NCBI RefSeq assembly: GCF_019097595.1
Contig: NC_080722.1
Coordinates: forward strand, 15,725,630 to 15,789,629
DNA from: Hemibagrus wyckioides
Taxonomy: Eukaryota; Chordata; Actinopteri; Siluriformes; Bagridae
Direction: 5' to 3'
DNA: 64,000 nucleotides
Numbering within the stretch: the stretch's first letter is position 1; every line of letters starts with the position of its first letter. Made by a program: the position numbers and the translations under genes. The notes beneath the pieces were generated by a model. The model made no database searches. It saw only the letters and a program-made list of their open reading frames with translations, and had not been told where the DNA came from. Positions 25,778-53,333 of this stretch are shown one piece after another.

Positions 25778-26095
25778 TGTGTATTGTACTGTGGACATGG
25801 AAATCTGCGTACTAGCATACTAGCAAAATCTCAGAATGCCATGCTGAATACTTACATCAATTCTGTTCTCACATACTGTTTAATACAGCAGTGTGCAGTA
25901 TAGTGTATATAACCTTAGTTCAGTTTTTAAAAGGAGTATTTCGGAGATATTAAGAAATTTCAAACTGTTTATACTGAATCATTTTATTCAGAAAATGACC
26001 GTGTAGTATACAAATAAGTGACTAATAACTTTTTATACTTTTTACACTAATAACTGTTCTTTTAAAACCATGATCAGCATATTTGTTATACATAT

Positions 26096-26138
26096 ATATG
26101 TATATATGTGTATATATATGTATATATGTGTGTGTGTG

Positions 26139-26179
<41 letters not shown>

Positions 26180-26181
26180 CA
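26096..26181. repeat. TA/TG-rich microsatellite flanking a Tc1-like element
   Basis: An impure (TA)n/(TATG)n tract directly to the left of the next element's inverted repeat. A shorter TA run (27414-27440) flanks the other side. Confidence 0.85.
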
Positions 26182-27416
26182 CACACTATATTGCCAAAAG
26201 TATTCGCTCACCTGCCTTGACTTGCATATGAACTTAAGCGACATCCCATTCCTAATCCATAGGGTTCAATATGACGTCGGTCCACCCTTTGCAGCTATAA
26301 CAGCTTCAACTCTTCTGGGAAGGCTGTCCACAAGGTTTAGGAGTGTGTTTATGGGAATTTTTGACCATTCTTCCAGAAGCGCATTTGTGAGGTCACACAC
26401 TGATGTTGGACGAGAAGGCCTGGCTCTCAGTCTCCGCTCTAATTCATCCCAAAGGTGTTCTATCGGGTTGAGGTCAGGACTCTGTGCAGGCCAGTCAAGT
26501 TCATCCACACCAGACTCGGTCATCCATGTCTTTATGGACCTTGCTTTGTGCACTGGTGCACAGTCATGTTGGAAGAGGAAGGGGCCAGCTCCAAACTGTT
26601 CCCACAAAGTTGGGAGCATGGAATTGTCCAAAATGTCTTGGTATGCTGAAGCATTCAGAGTTCCTTTCACTGGAACTAAGGGGCCAAGCCCAGCTCCTGA
26701 AAAACAACCCCACACCATAATCCCCCCTCCACCAAACATTACACTTGGCACAATGCAGTCAGACAAGTACCGTTCTCCTGGCAACCGCCAAACCCAGACT
26801 CGTCCATCAGATTGCCAGATGGAGAAGCGCGATTCGTCACTCCAGAGAACGCGTCTCCACTGGCGGCGTGCTTTACACCACTGCATCCGACGCTTTGCAT
26901 TGCACTTGGTGATGTATGGCTTGGATGCAGCTGCTCGGCCATGGAAACCCATTCCATGAAGCTCTCTGCGCACTGTTCTTGAGCTAATCTGAAGGCCACA
27001 TGAAGTTTGGAGGTCTGTAGCGATTGACTCTGCAGAAAGTTGGTGACCTCTTCGCACTTCGCCTCAGCATCCGCTGACCCCGCTCCGTCAGTTTACGTGG
27101 CCTACCACTTCGTGGCTGAGTTGCTGTCGTTCCCAAACACTTCCACGTTCTTATAATACAGCTGACAGTTGACTGTGGAATATTTAGGAGCGAGGAAATT
27201 TCACGACTGGATTTGTTGCACAGGTGGCATCCTATCACAGTTCCACGCTGGAATTCACTGAGCTCCTGAGAGCGACCCATTCTTTCACAAATGTTTGTAA
27301 AAACAGTCTGCATGCCTAGGTGCTTGATTTTATACACCTGTGGCCATGGAAGTGATTGGAACACCTGATTCTGATTATTTGGATGGGTGAGCAAATACTT
27401 TTGGCAATATAGTGTA
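26182..27416 (-). mobile_element. Near full-length Tc1-like transposon (about 1.23 kb)
   Basis: The terminal inverted repeats CACTATATTGCCAAAAGTAT (left, from 26184) and its mirror (27385-27414) bracket one transposase reading on -. The element sits inside a TA microsatellite, the preferred TA target of this superfamily. Its length matches intact Tc1-like elements. Confidence 0.92.
26266..27280 (-). pseudogene. Tc1-like DD34E transposase, one frameshift
   Basis: Cut-and-paste transposase of about 338 codons. The N-terminal paired-type helix-turn-helix begins MGRSQELSEFQRGTVIG and is followed by the GRPR-like motif RSGRPRKL. The catalytic core has Asp in LWSDESRFS, Asp in FQHDCAPVH and, 34 residues on, Glu in [10 protein letters not shown], the DD34E spacing of Tc1. 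It ends [11 protein letters not shown] then stop. The reading frame changes once near 27045-27065, between the RPRKLTERGQRML segment and [12 protein letters not shown], by a single-base indel. No other stop interrupts it, so the copy is fairly young or the shift is an assembly error. Confidence 0.9.
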
Positions 27417-28367
27417 TATATATATATATATATATATATTTTATCGTTCAGATTCTGCTCAGAAATGCTCAAACTGCTATATTCTACACTATGAATAAAT
27501 GTCTGTAGTATTCAGACAGGTATTTAGGCATGGGTAGAGGGATTAGGCAGAGATCTGACCTTTTAAGAGCAAAATTGATTTTGTTACACGATTCACTGCA
27601 CTGTGTGGTGCCCTTCTTTTGACATTTTCACACCAATTACTAAACTTTACCACAAAACCCCCTTGGAGTCTGTCTTTGTTTTTGTGGCATCACAAACATT
27701 TTCAACTTCTATCATTTCTAAATTGTCATGTCAGTACTGTCCTCCTCAAAGATCGCAGTGAAAATATTGTACCGCTATACATTACTACTTTGGCTAAATA
27801 GGGTTACATACAAGATTTTTTACACTTAATTGTCCTGAAAAGCCCTTTTAAATGAAATAATAATTTGTATATATAATAGTATATACATAACCGATACATT
27901 TGCAAATTTTACAGATACTCTTAAGGGACAAGTGGTTCTTCAATGGTTCATTTGGGGATCACTGGATTATTTAGGGCTTTTATCTTCGAAAAGGGGGATC
28001 TGCTTGGAAACCGGTTATAAAAAGGAAACACTCCCTCATAGGGTTCTAAAGACCACCTTTAAGGCTTCCCCCTAATGGACAACCAAAGGTTCTACATTTT
28101 CTATAAGTGTACAGTGCAATACATTAATACATGTACATACATCTCTTACAAAGTAGGTTTACAAATGTAGCGTAATATGTTATTCAAATGTTTTCCTCAC
28201 AAATACAATGGTCATGTGTAGAATGATGAAATGTAAAATTAAGATTACAAAAGTGCACAAATGTCATGGTCACAGAGTTAGGTCTGAGCAAATGCTAATA
28301 CTGGAGATTATTGGAAGCACTTCATATAATTTCTATACTCTGAATGCTACAAATATTTTAAAAATTG

Positions 28368-28371
<4 letters not shown>

Positions 28372-28416
<45 letters not shown>
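28372..28416. repeat. (TA)n microsatellite
   Basis: A pure TA run of about 44 bases abutting the left inverted repeat of the next element. Confidence 0.95.
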
Positions 28417-28418
<2 letters not shown>

Positions 28419-28973
28419 CACTACCAGTCAAAAGTTTGGACACACCTTCTAATTCCATGGTCTTTCCTGATGTTTCTTTCTTTCTACATTGCAAAACAAT
28501 GCTGAAGGCGGCCGAAATACACAATAATCTCATTTGAACAGTTGATATTGAGATATGTGTGCTACTGATGCTCTGTAAAGCTTTCATAACGGCTCTAATC
28601 TGAGGTGCTGTTAATTGGTGATTTCTGAGGCTGGTAACTCTAAATGAACTTCTCCTCTGCAGCAGAGCTAAATTTTGGTCTTGCTTTACTGGGATGGTCT
28701 TCATGTGAGCCAGTTTTATCATGGTGCTTGATGGGTTTTGCAAATGCACTTGACAATACTGTTCTTGCAAGAACTATTCCAGAACACCTGACCTTCGTGT
28801 CTTAAAATAACAACTGACTGTTTTTTGTTGTCATTACATATGGATTACTTAAGTCCATGTGTGTTATTTCATAGTTTTGAAATCTCCAGTATTGTTCTAG
28901 AATGTAGAAAATAAATCCCTAAACAAAAAACATTGCATTAAAAGGTGTGTCCAAACTTTTGACTGGTAGTGTA
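28417..28973 (-). mobile_element. Non-autonomous Tc1-like element (about 557 bp)
   Basis: Perfect-looking TIRs CACTACCAGTCAAAAGTTTG (left) and the mirror CTTTTGACTGGTAGTG (right) are flanked by TA on both sides. A decayed transposase N-terminal segment is readable on - at about 28560-28770 (SLRNHQLTAPQIRAVMKALQ). The catalytic domain is missing. Confidence 0.88.
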
Positions 28974-28987
28974 TATATACACATATA

Positions 28988-29420
28988 TACTGATCAGGCA
29001 TAACAAAATGAATCACACGTATTATCATGGCAAATTTGTTCTCAAAGTTGATGTGTTAGAAGCAGGAAAAATTGGCAAGCGTAAAGATTTGTGCAAGTTT
29101 GACAAGGGCCAAATTGTGATGGCTAGATGACTGTATCAGAGCATCTCCAAAACTGCAGCTCTTGTGGGGTGGTCTGGTCTGCAGTGGTCAGTAACTAACA
29201 AAATTATCTTTTATGTCCTGTAAGTCCTGTAAGAAGGCCCCACCTTGCAACTTACAGGACTTAAAGGTTCTGCTGCTAACATCTTGGTGCCAGATACCGA
29301 AGCACACCTTCAGGGATCTAGTTGGAGTCCATGCTTCGATGGGTCATGGCTGTTATTGGCAGCAAAAGCGACCAACACAATATTAGGCAAGTGGTCATAA
29401 AGTAATGCCTGATCAGCATA
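28988..29420 (+). mobile_element. Deleted Tc1-like element, 'GATCAGGCATAAC' family, copy 1
   Basis: Starts CTGATCAGGCATAAC and ends with the mirror ATGCCTGATCAG, flanked by TA. The remaining transposase text on + includes [14 protein letters not shown] codons at about 29095-29130 and QSISKTAA at about 29140-29160. Copies 2 and 3 are at 50455-50983 (-) and 61459-61982 (+). The copy lacks the catalytic core. Confidence 0.85.
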
Positions 29421-29424
29421 TATA

Positions 29425-30910
29425 TACACTACTCACAAAAAGTTAAGGATATTCAGCTTTCAGGTGAAATTTCAGGATGCACCTAAAATGCACTATAACC
29501 TTTACAGGTGAACTTAATTTGACCTTCTCTACACTTTTGAATGCACATGTCCAACTGTTCAGTGTTTCAGTACTTTTTACATAACTTGCTGTTCTCTAAC
29601 AAGGTGCTTAACGGCAAAATTCACAACTGGTGTTTGATCCATGAATCGACCAATAAATTTTCTGGTTCGATTAGAATTGGTATTTAAACAGTCCTCTTCA
29701 TCATGCTGTTCACATTTTGACATCATGAGACCAAGACGACACCTAACAATTGATCAACAGTACCTCGCTTCAAACAGGATGTTCTCAGAGAAAATGGGCA
29801 CTGATCTTAGTGTGTCACAGAGTGTCATCAGCAGGTTGCGACAGAGATACAGAGAGACTGGAAGAGTCACAGAAAGGCATAGAAGTGGACGTCCTTTCGC
29901 CACATCCCACGTTGATGACTGCTTCATTGTGAACAGTGCCCTGCAGAACCGGATGATGAATGCCACTCAACTCCAGGCACATTTAAGGGAGGTGAGAGGC
30001 ACCGAAGTGCCACGTCAGTCCATTCGAAACCGTTTACATCAGTGTGTTCTGCATGCTAGACGACCTGCAAGGGTACCTGACCACACCACCAGGCACAGGC
30101 ATCGGGCCAGGGAGCATTTACGCTGGACGAGGGACCAGTGGGCCTCAGTGATGTTCTCTGATGAAAGTCGATTCTCACTGAGCAGAAATGATGGATGTCA
30201 ACGATGTTGGAGACGTCAAGGAGAGCGCTATACATCAGCCACTGTTATGATGGCGTTACAGTCTGGGCGGGTGTGTCTACTCAATACAGAACTGCCCTAC
30301 ATCTTGTGAATGGTACAGTGACAAGCCAATACTACCTGAATAACATTAATCCAGTCATTGTGCCCCTGCATGAACAACACAGGCCTTATTTCACCTTCAT
30401 GGACGACAATGCTCCAGCTCATCGAGGTTGCATCATTAGGGAACGGCTGCTGGAGGCTGGGGTACTTCAAATGGAGTGGCCTGCACTTTCTCCAGACCTG
30501 AATCCCATAGAAAACCTATGGGATCAGCTGAGTTGGCGTGTAGAGGCTCGTAACCCTGCACCCCAGAACCTCAGTGATCTGAGGGCTGCCCTTCAAGAAG
30601 AGTGGAATGCCATGCCTCAGCAGACAATAAGTTGACTCGTGAACAGCATGAGACGTCGCTGTCAAGCTGTAATTGTTGGTCAAGGGCACATGACAAATTA
30701 TTGAGACATTGACATTTTTTGTTGTGGTATACCCACCACTGTTGTTGGCTTTTGTTTCAATAAATTGTTGGAGATGAGGAAATCATCATTGCATGCTTCT
30801 ACTTAAATGCCCTACTTTCATAATATAATATCACTGTAGCGTGAACTTTTTACATTTTCCATAAATTTCACCCAAAAGCCAAATATCCTTAAATTTTTGT
30901 GAGTAGTGTA
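29425..30910 (+). mobile_element. Tc1-like transposon with about 45-bp TIRs (1.49 kb)
   Basis: The left end CACTACTCACAAAAAGTTAA is mirrored at the right end (30862-30909) with a few mismatches over about 45 bp. TA flanks both sides. It contains one transposase gene on +. A TA run (30909-30923) follows immediately. Confidence 0.92.
29725..30704 (+). pseudogene. Tc1-like DD34E transposase, frameshift plus nonsense codon
   Basis: Begins MRPRRHLTIDQQYLASNRMF. It has an HTH segment (VSQSVISRLRQRYRETG), a GRP motif (RHRSGRPFAT), the first catalytic Asp in MFSDESRFSLS, the second in FMDDNAPAHRG and the Glu in PDLNPIENLWD, again 34 residues apart. The frame shifts by one base near 30226-30240 (between GERYTSA and CYDGVTVWAG). 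A TGA at 30633-30635 interrupts the last 23 codons, after which the normal ending VNSMRRRCQAVIVGQGHMTNY can still be read. It is inactive as it stands. Confidence 0.9.
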
Positions 30911-32033
30911 TATATATATATATTGTACATAATCTGCTTGAAATGCAGCAACCTATGAGCTTTAACTTTATCTCATTACCAAATTCTCCCTAGATTCCAG
31001 GATCATCTTGAAAGATTCTTGTCCACCACAACAGGTGAGTTATTGTTGGTTTAGGGCAGAGAGATGCACTTGATCTACAAATCCCAGTAATAGACTGTTG
31101 ATTTAAATGGTGAGAATGTGGTATTTAACACCGCAACATTTCACCATTTTACCTTGCATAAGTTGTATTTAATAATGGAGCAACATGATTCATCATTCAT
31201 CATGTCCTTGCAAACTGAAATGTCACAGTTGCCAGAGGTCTGAAGAGATCTCTAAGCTAAAGTGTCATAAGCAATAAGCATATGGGAAAGAGATTTCACA
31301 GTTCCAGCTTATTTCTCTGGATCTCAACAAATGGAAATTGTAATTGGAGATGTCTCCCCTTGCTGAGAGCTGGATGTGAGATAACAGTTCAGGATCCTGC
31401 GACTCCGCATCACAGCGGGTTCTCAGTTGCTCCAGACTCCCATAAGGGGGAGCTGAGATAAAACTCAGAGAAAAGGAATTAGAGGTTACTGACTACTCTT
31501 GTATTAATTTAAGGTATGAATATAAGAGTTTCAGCACTGTCATTTTCTAATCATATGACCCAAGAAAACAAGGAGATCTGTCATTATAAGATCCACAGTG
31601 AATGTGTCTTTCTAGCTATCCTTAATTTTTGCGTCCCAGGCATACACCTCTGAAAGAGATGCTTACTTAAGTTTGGTGTTGGCTTCTGCCTGATGTTAGC
31701 TGACCAGATTAATTGTATCACTATATGGAACTTTTCTCAATAATGAATCTCCACATTTTTATCGCCTGTGGAGGTAGACCTAGGGCTGACGTGATGGTGG
31801 CAAAATCACTGTAGAGTTACTGTAGTCTTTGTGACCATTCTCAGGTTCTAGGCTGCTCACTTAACTCCCAGTTCTGTGTTTGTGGGATAGTGCGCTGTAG
31901 CAGAGAGGACCAGAGAACAGAGAATGAACTATTGAGGCTGGGGAAGCACAATGGAAGGCTAAGCAGCTGTGGTAAGAGAGCTATATCGATGGTTTGTGTG
32001 TGTGTGTAAATAAAATAAAACAGCTGCTGGCCC
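30911..32033. other. Convergent intergenic stretch, 3' of the shisa gene
   Basis: After a TA run there is about 1.1 kb without a recognisable gene. Part of it is presumably the 3' UTR of the shisa gene on -. I see no clear AATAAA on - close to the stop codon, so its 3' end is undefined. Confidence 0.4.
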
Positions 32034-47711
<15,678 letters not shown>

Positions 47712-48210
47712 CTAAATACTTATTAAGGTCTATAAGACTGCTCCAGTTTGATGACAAATATTTTTTAAGCAAGCATTGAACTTTGAGCAGAAAATTATTT
47801 AACTAACTTGAATTATAAAGATGTCCATTATTTAACTAATTAATTAAATTAACTAATTTACTGTTTATGTCTAGAGCATATACCAGTTTGTTAAAACATG
47901 AAACAAATGTACAAGTTATACTCTAGAACATTTGTAAAAAAAAAAAAAAATCAGACCAATAGAAATCATATTTTACCTCTGTCTTAATAAAGAAAAACAT
48001 TAAACACAGATCTTTGGAGATTTTCTGCTTTCCCTCGCTCCTGCTTCTTATCAGTCAATAATTTCCAGCATTGTATTAGTCAGTCTGGTCAAAAGAGCTG
48101 ACCTGTACATCCAAGCAGTTTCATTTCAGTTTGTGCCTGAAAATGAGCAATTAGTTGTTCCTTTATGAAGCGCTGTTTCTCCTTTTTTGCTAAAGAGTTC
48201 ACGGCAGGTG

Positions 48211-48218
48211 TTTTATAG
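48211..48218 (-). promoter_or_regulatory. Candidate TATA box for the shisa gene
   Basis: Read on - the sequence is GCTATAAAAC, about 500 bases upstream of the shisa start codon. Initiation would be expected near 48180. The leader would then contain short upstream ATGs or a 5' intron. Supported by motif and distance only. Confidence 0.35.
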
Positions 48219-48326
48219 CAATCCGACATACTCCACTCAGAGCCCAGACTTAAAGTTCCATGAAAAGCAACAGTTCAGGACTGAGATGAAATCCCTCCTC
48301 TCTGCCTGAACCCCTCTCTCAACTCT

Positions 48327-48375
48327 GAGAGAGAGAGAGGGAGAGAGAGAGAGGGAGAGGAGAGAGGTAGGGGGA
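48327..48375. repeat. GA-rich repeat upstream of the shisa gene
   Basis: Impure (GA)n/(GGGA)n run about 600 bases upstream of the shisa start codon. On - it is a long CT-rich stretch, a composition common near promoters. Confidence 0.7.
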
Positions 48376-48947
48376 GGGGATTATATTAACTACCCAGCTG
48401 CTGCTCACTAAAACGGGTAAAGAATGGATATAATATTATATATAAGGACATCACAATTGTAAAAATAGCTTTATGAAGCAAAAACCTATTTCTATTTTTA
48501 ATACCGGCATAATTGTGTATATTTGCACAAAAGTGCCACTAAGTGTACGTTAGCAAGGGAAGAGGGATGGAAGGGATGAGAGAATTATAGCAGCTGAGGT
48601 TGCATACTATAGTGTAGCATATAGTGAATTTTCTTCTTCCCAAACCTGTCACTGTAAACTGTCCTAAAGGTGCAGGATGGAGATAAATACATGACAGTTT
48701 AAATACATGTGTGTGTGACTGCATGAATAAATCCAAGGTTTCCATTCCCAAATCCTCTTCATGCATTTGCAAAATCCATACCTGTCCAAGCCCTGTTATG
48801 GCTGCCAAGAGTCCCCCACCCACTGTCCATCAACAGTCCTAAAGATTCATAAACATTCTGCAGATTGAAGATGGAAAAAGGTGTCAAAAGTGGAGGCTTG
48901 TGTATAAAGGTCTATCATTTAATCTCTTATGCCATTGGGAATGAACT

Positions 48948-49602
48948 AAGGCTACATTCATGCAGCAAGAAAAAGTGGCCCAAATCTTAGCTTTTCTTCA
49001 AATGTGACACAGATTTTTACTTGTATGGCCGTGTGCCCAGCCAAAAACACAATGTGTCTGACATTTTCATTTCTGATTTGGGCCACTTTCATATATGGTA
49101 CTGAAATCTGGTATGTGGCAATGTGACCTCTGTCTAAACGGGCAGATCAGAATTCATGTGACTTTTACGTCAATCCAACTCACCATTCGCCATAATCTCA
49201 TGCTAAAAGTTAATTTTGTGGAAGGAAAAATGGAGGATAACAGTGAAAGAGGATTGCAGTGTTAACGTAGTAAGGCTTCATAAACATTTGGGGTAATATT
49301 GCTGTACAAGCAAAATTAAATGGCATGAATAAGAAATGGCTGAAGAAAGCCCTAGGAGAACCTGCGATGCCAAAGGAAAGTTAAAATTTAAAAGCAAAAT
49401 GTAAAGAAATTAAAGGTGAAAATAAAAGAATTTTGGCCATGCCTTGCTCCTTTTGAGACAGTTTAGGAACATAATCTGTTCAGGCTAATGTCAGATACAT
49501 GCCTCAGTGAAAACATAATGTGAACAGCCTAACAAAAAAAATCGGATTTTTGTCGGTAAATTAGATTTGGGAGACTTTTGTCTGCTGCATTAATGTAGCC
49601 TT
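48948..49602. mobile_element. 655-bp MITE-like element
   Basis: The left end AAGGCTACATTCATGCAGCA and the right end TGCTGCATTAATGTAGCCTT are inverted repeats with one mismatch in 20. The inner sequences (CCCAAATCT and AGATTTGGG) extend the pairing. No coding potential. Target duplication is not clear, so the superfamily (hAT or other) is undecided. Confidence 0.75.
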
Positions 49603-50454
49603 AATGTTTTATTGATCAATTTAACAAAGCACAAGTCTACTGATTGTAATAGTATTTCTCAAATCTCCCTTTTCCTCTTGGTACTGCACCAAACCGCCCA
49701 GATCTCTTTTATCTACACACAAACACTGCCTCGGTTTTTCTCTCTTACTCTCCCTAGAAACTCTCTTGTGAAACAGAGCCTACTTTAGACATTTAATTTT
49801 CAAGTCCTTTAACGTCTAACTTTAGAGGTCATCTAGCTACAAAAATTAGCTATGTAAAACAAAATCTAGCTATGTAAAAAAAATCGAAAAATCCAGCCAG
49901 ATAAAAGAGGCTAACTCCTATGACTCTTCTGTCATCATGCATTCCTCTTTTCTTTTCCCTCTCACATCTTTTGCCCTTTGATTGTTGGGTGTGCAGAGGA
50001 AGCTGTCAGGTGGTGTGAAGCGGAGTGCTATTTTCTGTCATTGCATACAAGTAAGCAAGAATATACCATGAACTATATTAAACAAAAGATTAACCGAAAA
50101 GAATGATACAGAATACTCATGAATAACCATTAATAAATACATCACCTTTTCAGTGACATTAGCTTTTAATTTGGATCAAATTTAAATCAGTCAGATTCAC
50201 TTTCCCTTTCTCTTCGTACATACATATTATCTAAATATTATATAAAATACATATTACAAATGAAAAATCTTAGGCAATTTTTACATGAGTATGTATACAT
50301 TTGGTCTCCACCAAGCGTGACAGTTATATCAGTGTTGTCAGTCTAGAAATTTTGCCAGGAACCGATTTAACACTGTGACTAGAAAATTCAAGCTACCCAT
50401 CCAACTTGGTCACAATGTTCACTGTATATCTGGGCTGACAGGATAGCTAAAAAA
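49603..50454. other. Intergenic, nothing recognised
   Basis: AT-rich sequence between two mobile elements; no convincing coding or repeat feature. Confidence 0.4.
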
Positions 50455-50978
50455 TACACCAATCAGCCATAACATTATGACCACCTGACTAATATTGTGT
50501 TGGTCCCCCTTTTGCTACCAAAACAGTCCTGACCCGTCGAGGCATGGACTCCACTAGGTAGGTGAAACGTGTAAAAGTAATATCCACATGGATGGCAGGA
50601 CCCAAGGTTTCCCAGCAGAACATTGCCCAAAGCATGACACTGCCTCCGTCAGTTTGCCTTCTTCCCATAGTGCATCCTGGTGCCATGTGTTCCACAGGTA
50701 AGCAATGCACACACACCTGGCCATCCACGTGATGTAAAGGAAAATGTAATTCATCAGACCAGGCCACCTTCTTTCATTGTTTCGTGGTCCAGTTCTGATG
50801 CGCACATGCCAATTGTTGGCCCATGACCCTGTCACCGGTTCACCATTGTTCCTTCCTTGGACCACTTTTGATTGACCTGCAGACTGGAAACACCCCACAA
50901 GAGCTGCCCATTGCCCATTTTTCCTGCTTTTCAGTGTTCACCTGGCAGTGCTCATAGACATAATGTTATGGCTGATCA

Positions 50979-50983
<5 letters not shown>
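50455..50983 (-). mobile_element. Deleted Tc1-like element, 'GATCAGGCATAAC' family, copy 2
   Basis: Ends CACCAATCAGCCATAACATTATGACC and its mirror ending GGCTGATCAGTG are flanked by TA; a TA microsatellite follows at 50981-51033. On - the frame 50767-50489 reads MAWSDELHFPLHHVDGQVCV, then GGSVMLWAMFCWETLGP, and jumps from HVDITFTRFTYL straight to VESMPRRVRTVLVAKGGPTQY. An internal deletion has therefore removed the second Asp and the Glu of the catalytic triad. Confidence 0.9.

Positions 50984-51033
<50 letters not shown>
50981..51033. repeat. (TA)n microsatellite
   Basis: Pure TA repeat of about 53 bases adjoining the right TIR of copy 2. Confidence 0.95.
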
Positions 51034-51039
<6 letters not shown>

Positions 51040-52029
51040 GTATATATATTAGGTGTTAGAACTATTGGTCAGTTTAATTTACCTACAATTTTTGCAGCAA
51101 TTTTATATGCATTATTGCATATAAAAATGGGAAGATCCAGTCTATCCAGTCTAAAATTGATGGGATTCTGGGAAATTTACCTACAGCTGTTCTTCACTAT
51201 TGAATGAGGAAGTGGTCGAAGGTCCATCACCTCTGAGGCTTCGCAGAATGATGGCATGAAAAAAAGTGCAAAGTGCAAACTTTGTTTCATGAGAGTCAAA
51301 GTAACAGAGTAGAGCAAACTACCTTGCAATCAACAAAAGCAACAGACACACTGAAGGTGTGAAGGAAACAGAAACACATAAGTTGTGTTATATAAAATGA
51401 CTGACAGTGTATCTCACCAGCATAATTTATTACAACTGACCAAAAGCAAACAGGTATCCAGATTATCTGATGATACAGTTTGTCCAGGAAGATAGGTGAA
51501 CTTAAAAAATAGTTAGCAGTTAGTCTGTTGGCTCTTTTTCTGTGGATTTTCATGCGGATTGTGATGGAGTTGATGCATATCATTTATCATGATGTTCTCC
51601 CATTTTACTGCATGATGTGCGATTGCATGGACAGTGTAAGTCAGAGTGTTTTACAGATGCAAGTTGTAAACTTAACTAGATTAAGATTTGTACAATTCCC
51701 TATCTAATTTATAACAAAAGATTAAAATTCAAGTATTATTGTGTCTTAGCTTTTTCCATTTCAGCTAGATAATTATGATAAATTACCTTTCTTTTGTGGT
51801 ATTATTACTAAAGATTAATATTGGTAGTTTGGGAAGCAAATGTAAAAAAAATAATAATAATAATTGAATCTATTTGCAGAAGGTTAATAGCACTTGCGTG
51901 CCCTTTTCTTTTCATGGTTCACAGGGTTAAAGTTTACTATGGTAAAATTAACCATTCACAACTGGCTTGCTTTGCATATTTCTGAGAATGTAATTAGTCT
52001 GTGCCCTTTTCCACATTCAACCTCTCATT

Positions 52030-53333
52030 ATACAGTCCCCTACAAAAGTATTGTAAAGACAAGGCCAGCTCTGCTGTTTTTGTTATACACTGAAGACATT
52101 TGGGTTTGAAATCAAAAGATGAATATCAGATGATAGAGCACAATTTCAGCTTTCATATACACTCAGATATATTAAACAAACAACATGGCACCTTTGGTAA
52201 CAGACGACCCAATTTTGGTGATCAAAAGTAAATAACATTTGATTTTTAGTTGCATATTGCTTGTTCGCACTGCATCAAGCTGGAAACCAAATGGTATCAC
52301 CCAACATTCTTCTTTGTGATGCTTTTCTGGGCTATTTCAGTTTTTCTTTGTTTTGGACTTTCTCCTTTGAACCTCCTCTTCAGGAGATAAAATGGATGCT
52401 CATGTGGGTTAAGGTCTGGTAAATGACTTAGTGAGTCTTAAACCTTCCGCTTTCCTTGCTGGGAAACTGTCTTGCTGCATGATGAAGTTCTTTTCTAATA
52501 TATTGGATGTAGTTCTCTGTAAATTGACAGACAGAATCAGTGAAGATTAGTTGAGCCTCAGAAGCAACCTTTCAAGCCCTAGCCATGACACTATCTTCAC
52601 CATGCTTGACCCCATGAGCTTTTGTGGCTCATCTGTGAAATTCTTTGTAAATATCAATCTGCTGATTCTTATTGTTTCGGCGTGGTATGGTCTTTATACT
52701 TCTGCTTTTGATGGCTTCTTCAAATGCTGGATTGTGATCTCTTCACCCTTCATCTTATTGTCACTGACTGTTGTTTTAGGCTTTTTTATGTTAATGTTTC
52801 TATCATTGACTGCTGTTGTTTTCGCTGGTTGACCTGTTCAATATCTGATTGTTAGTTTACCAGTTTTTCAGGATATTCCCAATTGTTGTACTGTAATTAA
52901 TTGTACTAATTGTTGTAATGTAATTGTTGTGGTGATTCCCAGTACTTGTTCAATGGCTCTGGTCCCTCTTTTCTTAGCTTCAAAATAGCATGTTTTACTA
53001 TCTTAGGCAGATCTCTGGTGTTCATGTTGATTTATCCTTTTAAAAACAAATGCAGTCTTTACAGGCAAAACCCAAGGCTTACCCGAAGATAAGACATTCA
53101 GAGCTATTATCCATTTAAACAATCAATGTAACAGAGCACACCTGGGCTATAGGAAATAGCTGTTAGTATTATGATCACTTGAAAAGTGATCATCTAGATG
53201 TATCTAGTAGATAATTCAATTCTGACCTATCGTCTCATATTCATCTTTTGATCCCAAACCAAAATGTTTTCAGTGTGCAGCAAAAACAAAATAATTGGCC
53301 TTTCGGTTCCAGTATTTTTAGAAAGAACTGAAT
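52030..53333 (-). mobile_element. Decayed Tc1-like element with long terminal repeats (1.3 kb)
   Basis: Starts TACAGTCCCCTACAAAAGTA. The inverted repeat includes ACACTGAAGACATTTGGGTT on the left and AACCAAAATGTTTTCAGTGT on the right, about 50 bases in from each end. Same family as 14545-15512 and 41190-41732. Transposase remnants on - are full of stops and small deletions (for example the GCCATGACACTATCTTCACC segment, antisense of the GGGSVMAWA motif). Confidence 0.82.

Noticed and set aside
26108..26959. 283-codon frame on +
   Set aside because: It is the antisense shadow of the Tc1-like transposase and starts in a TA microsatellite.
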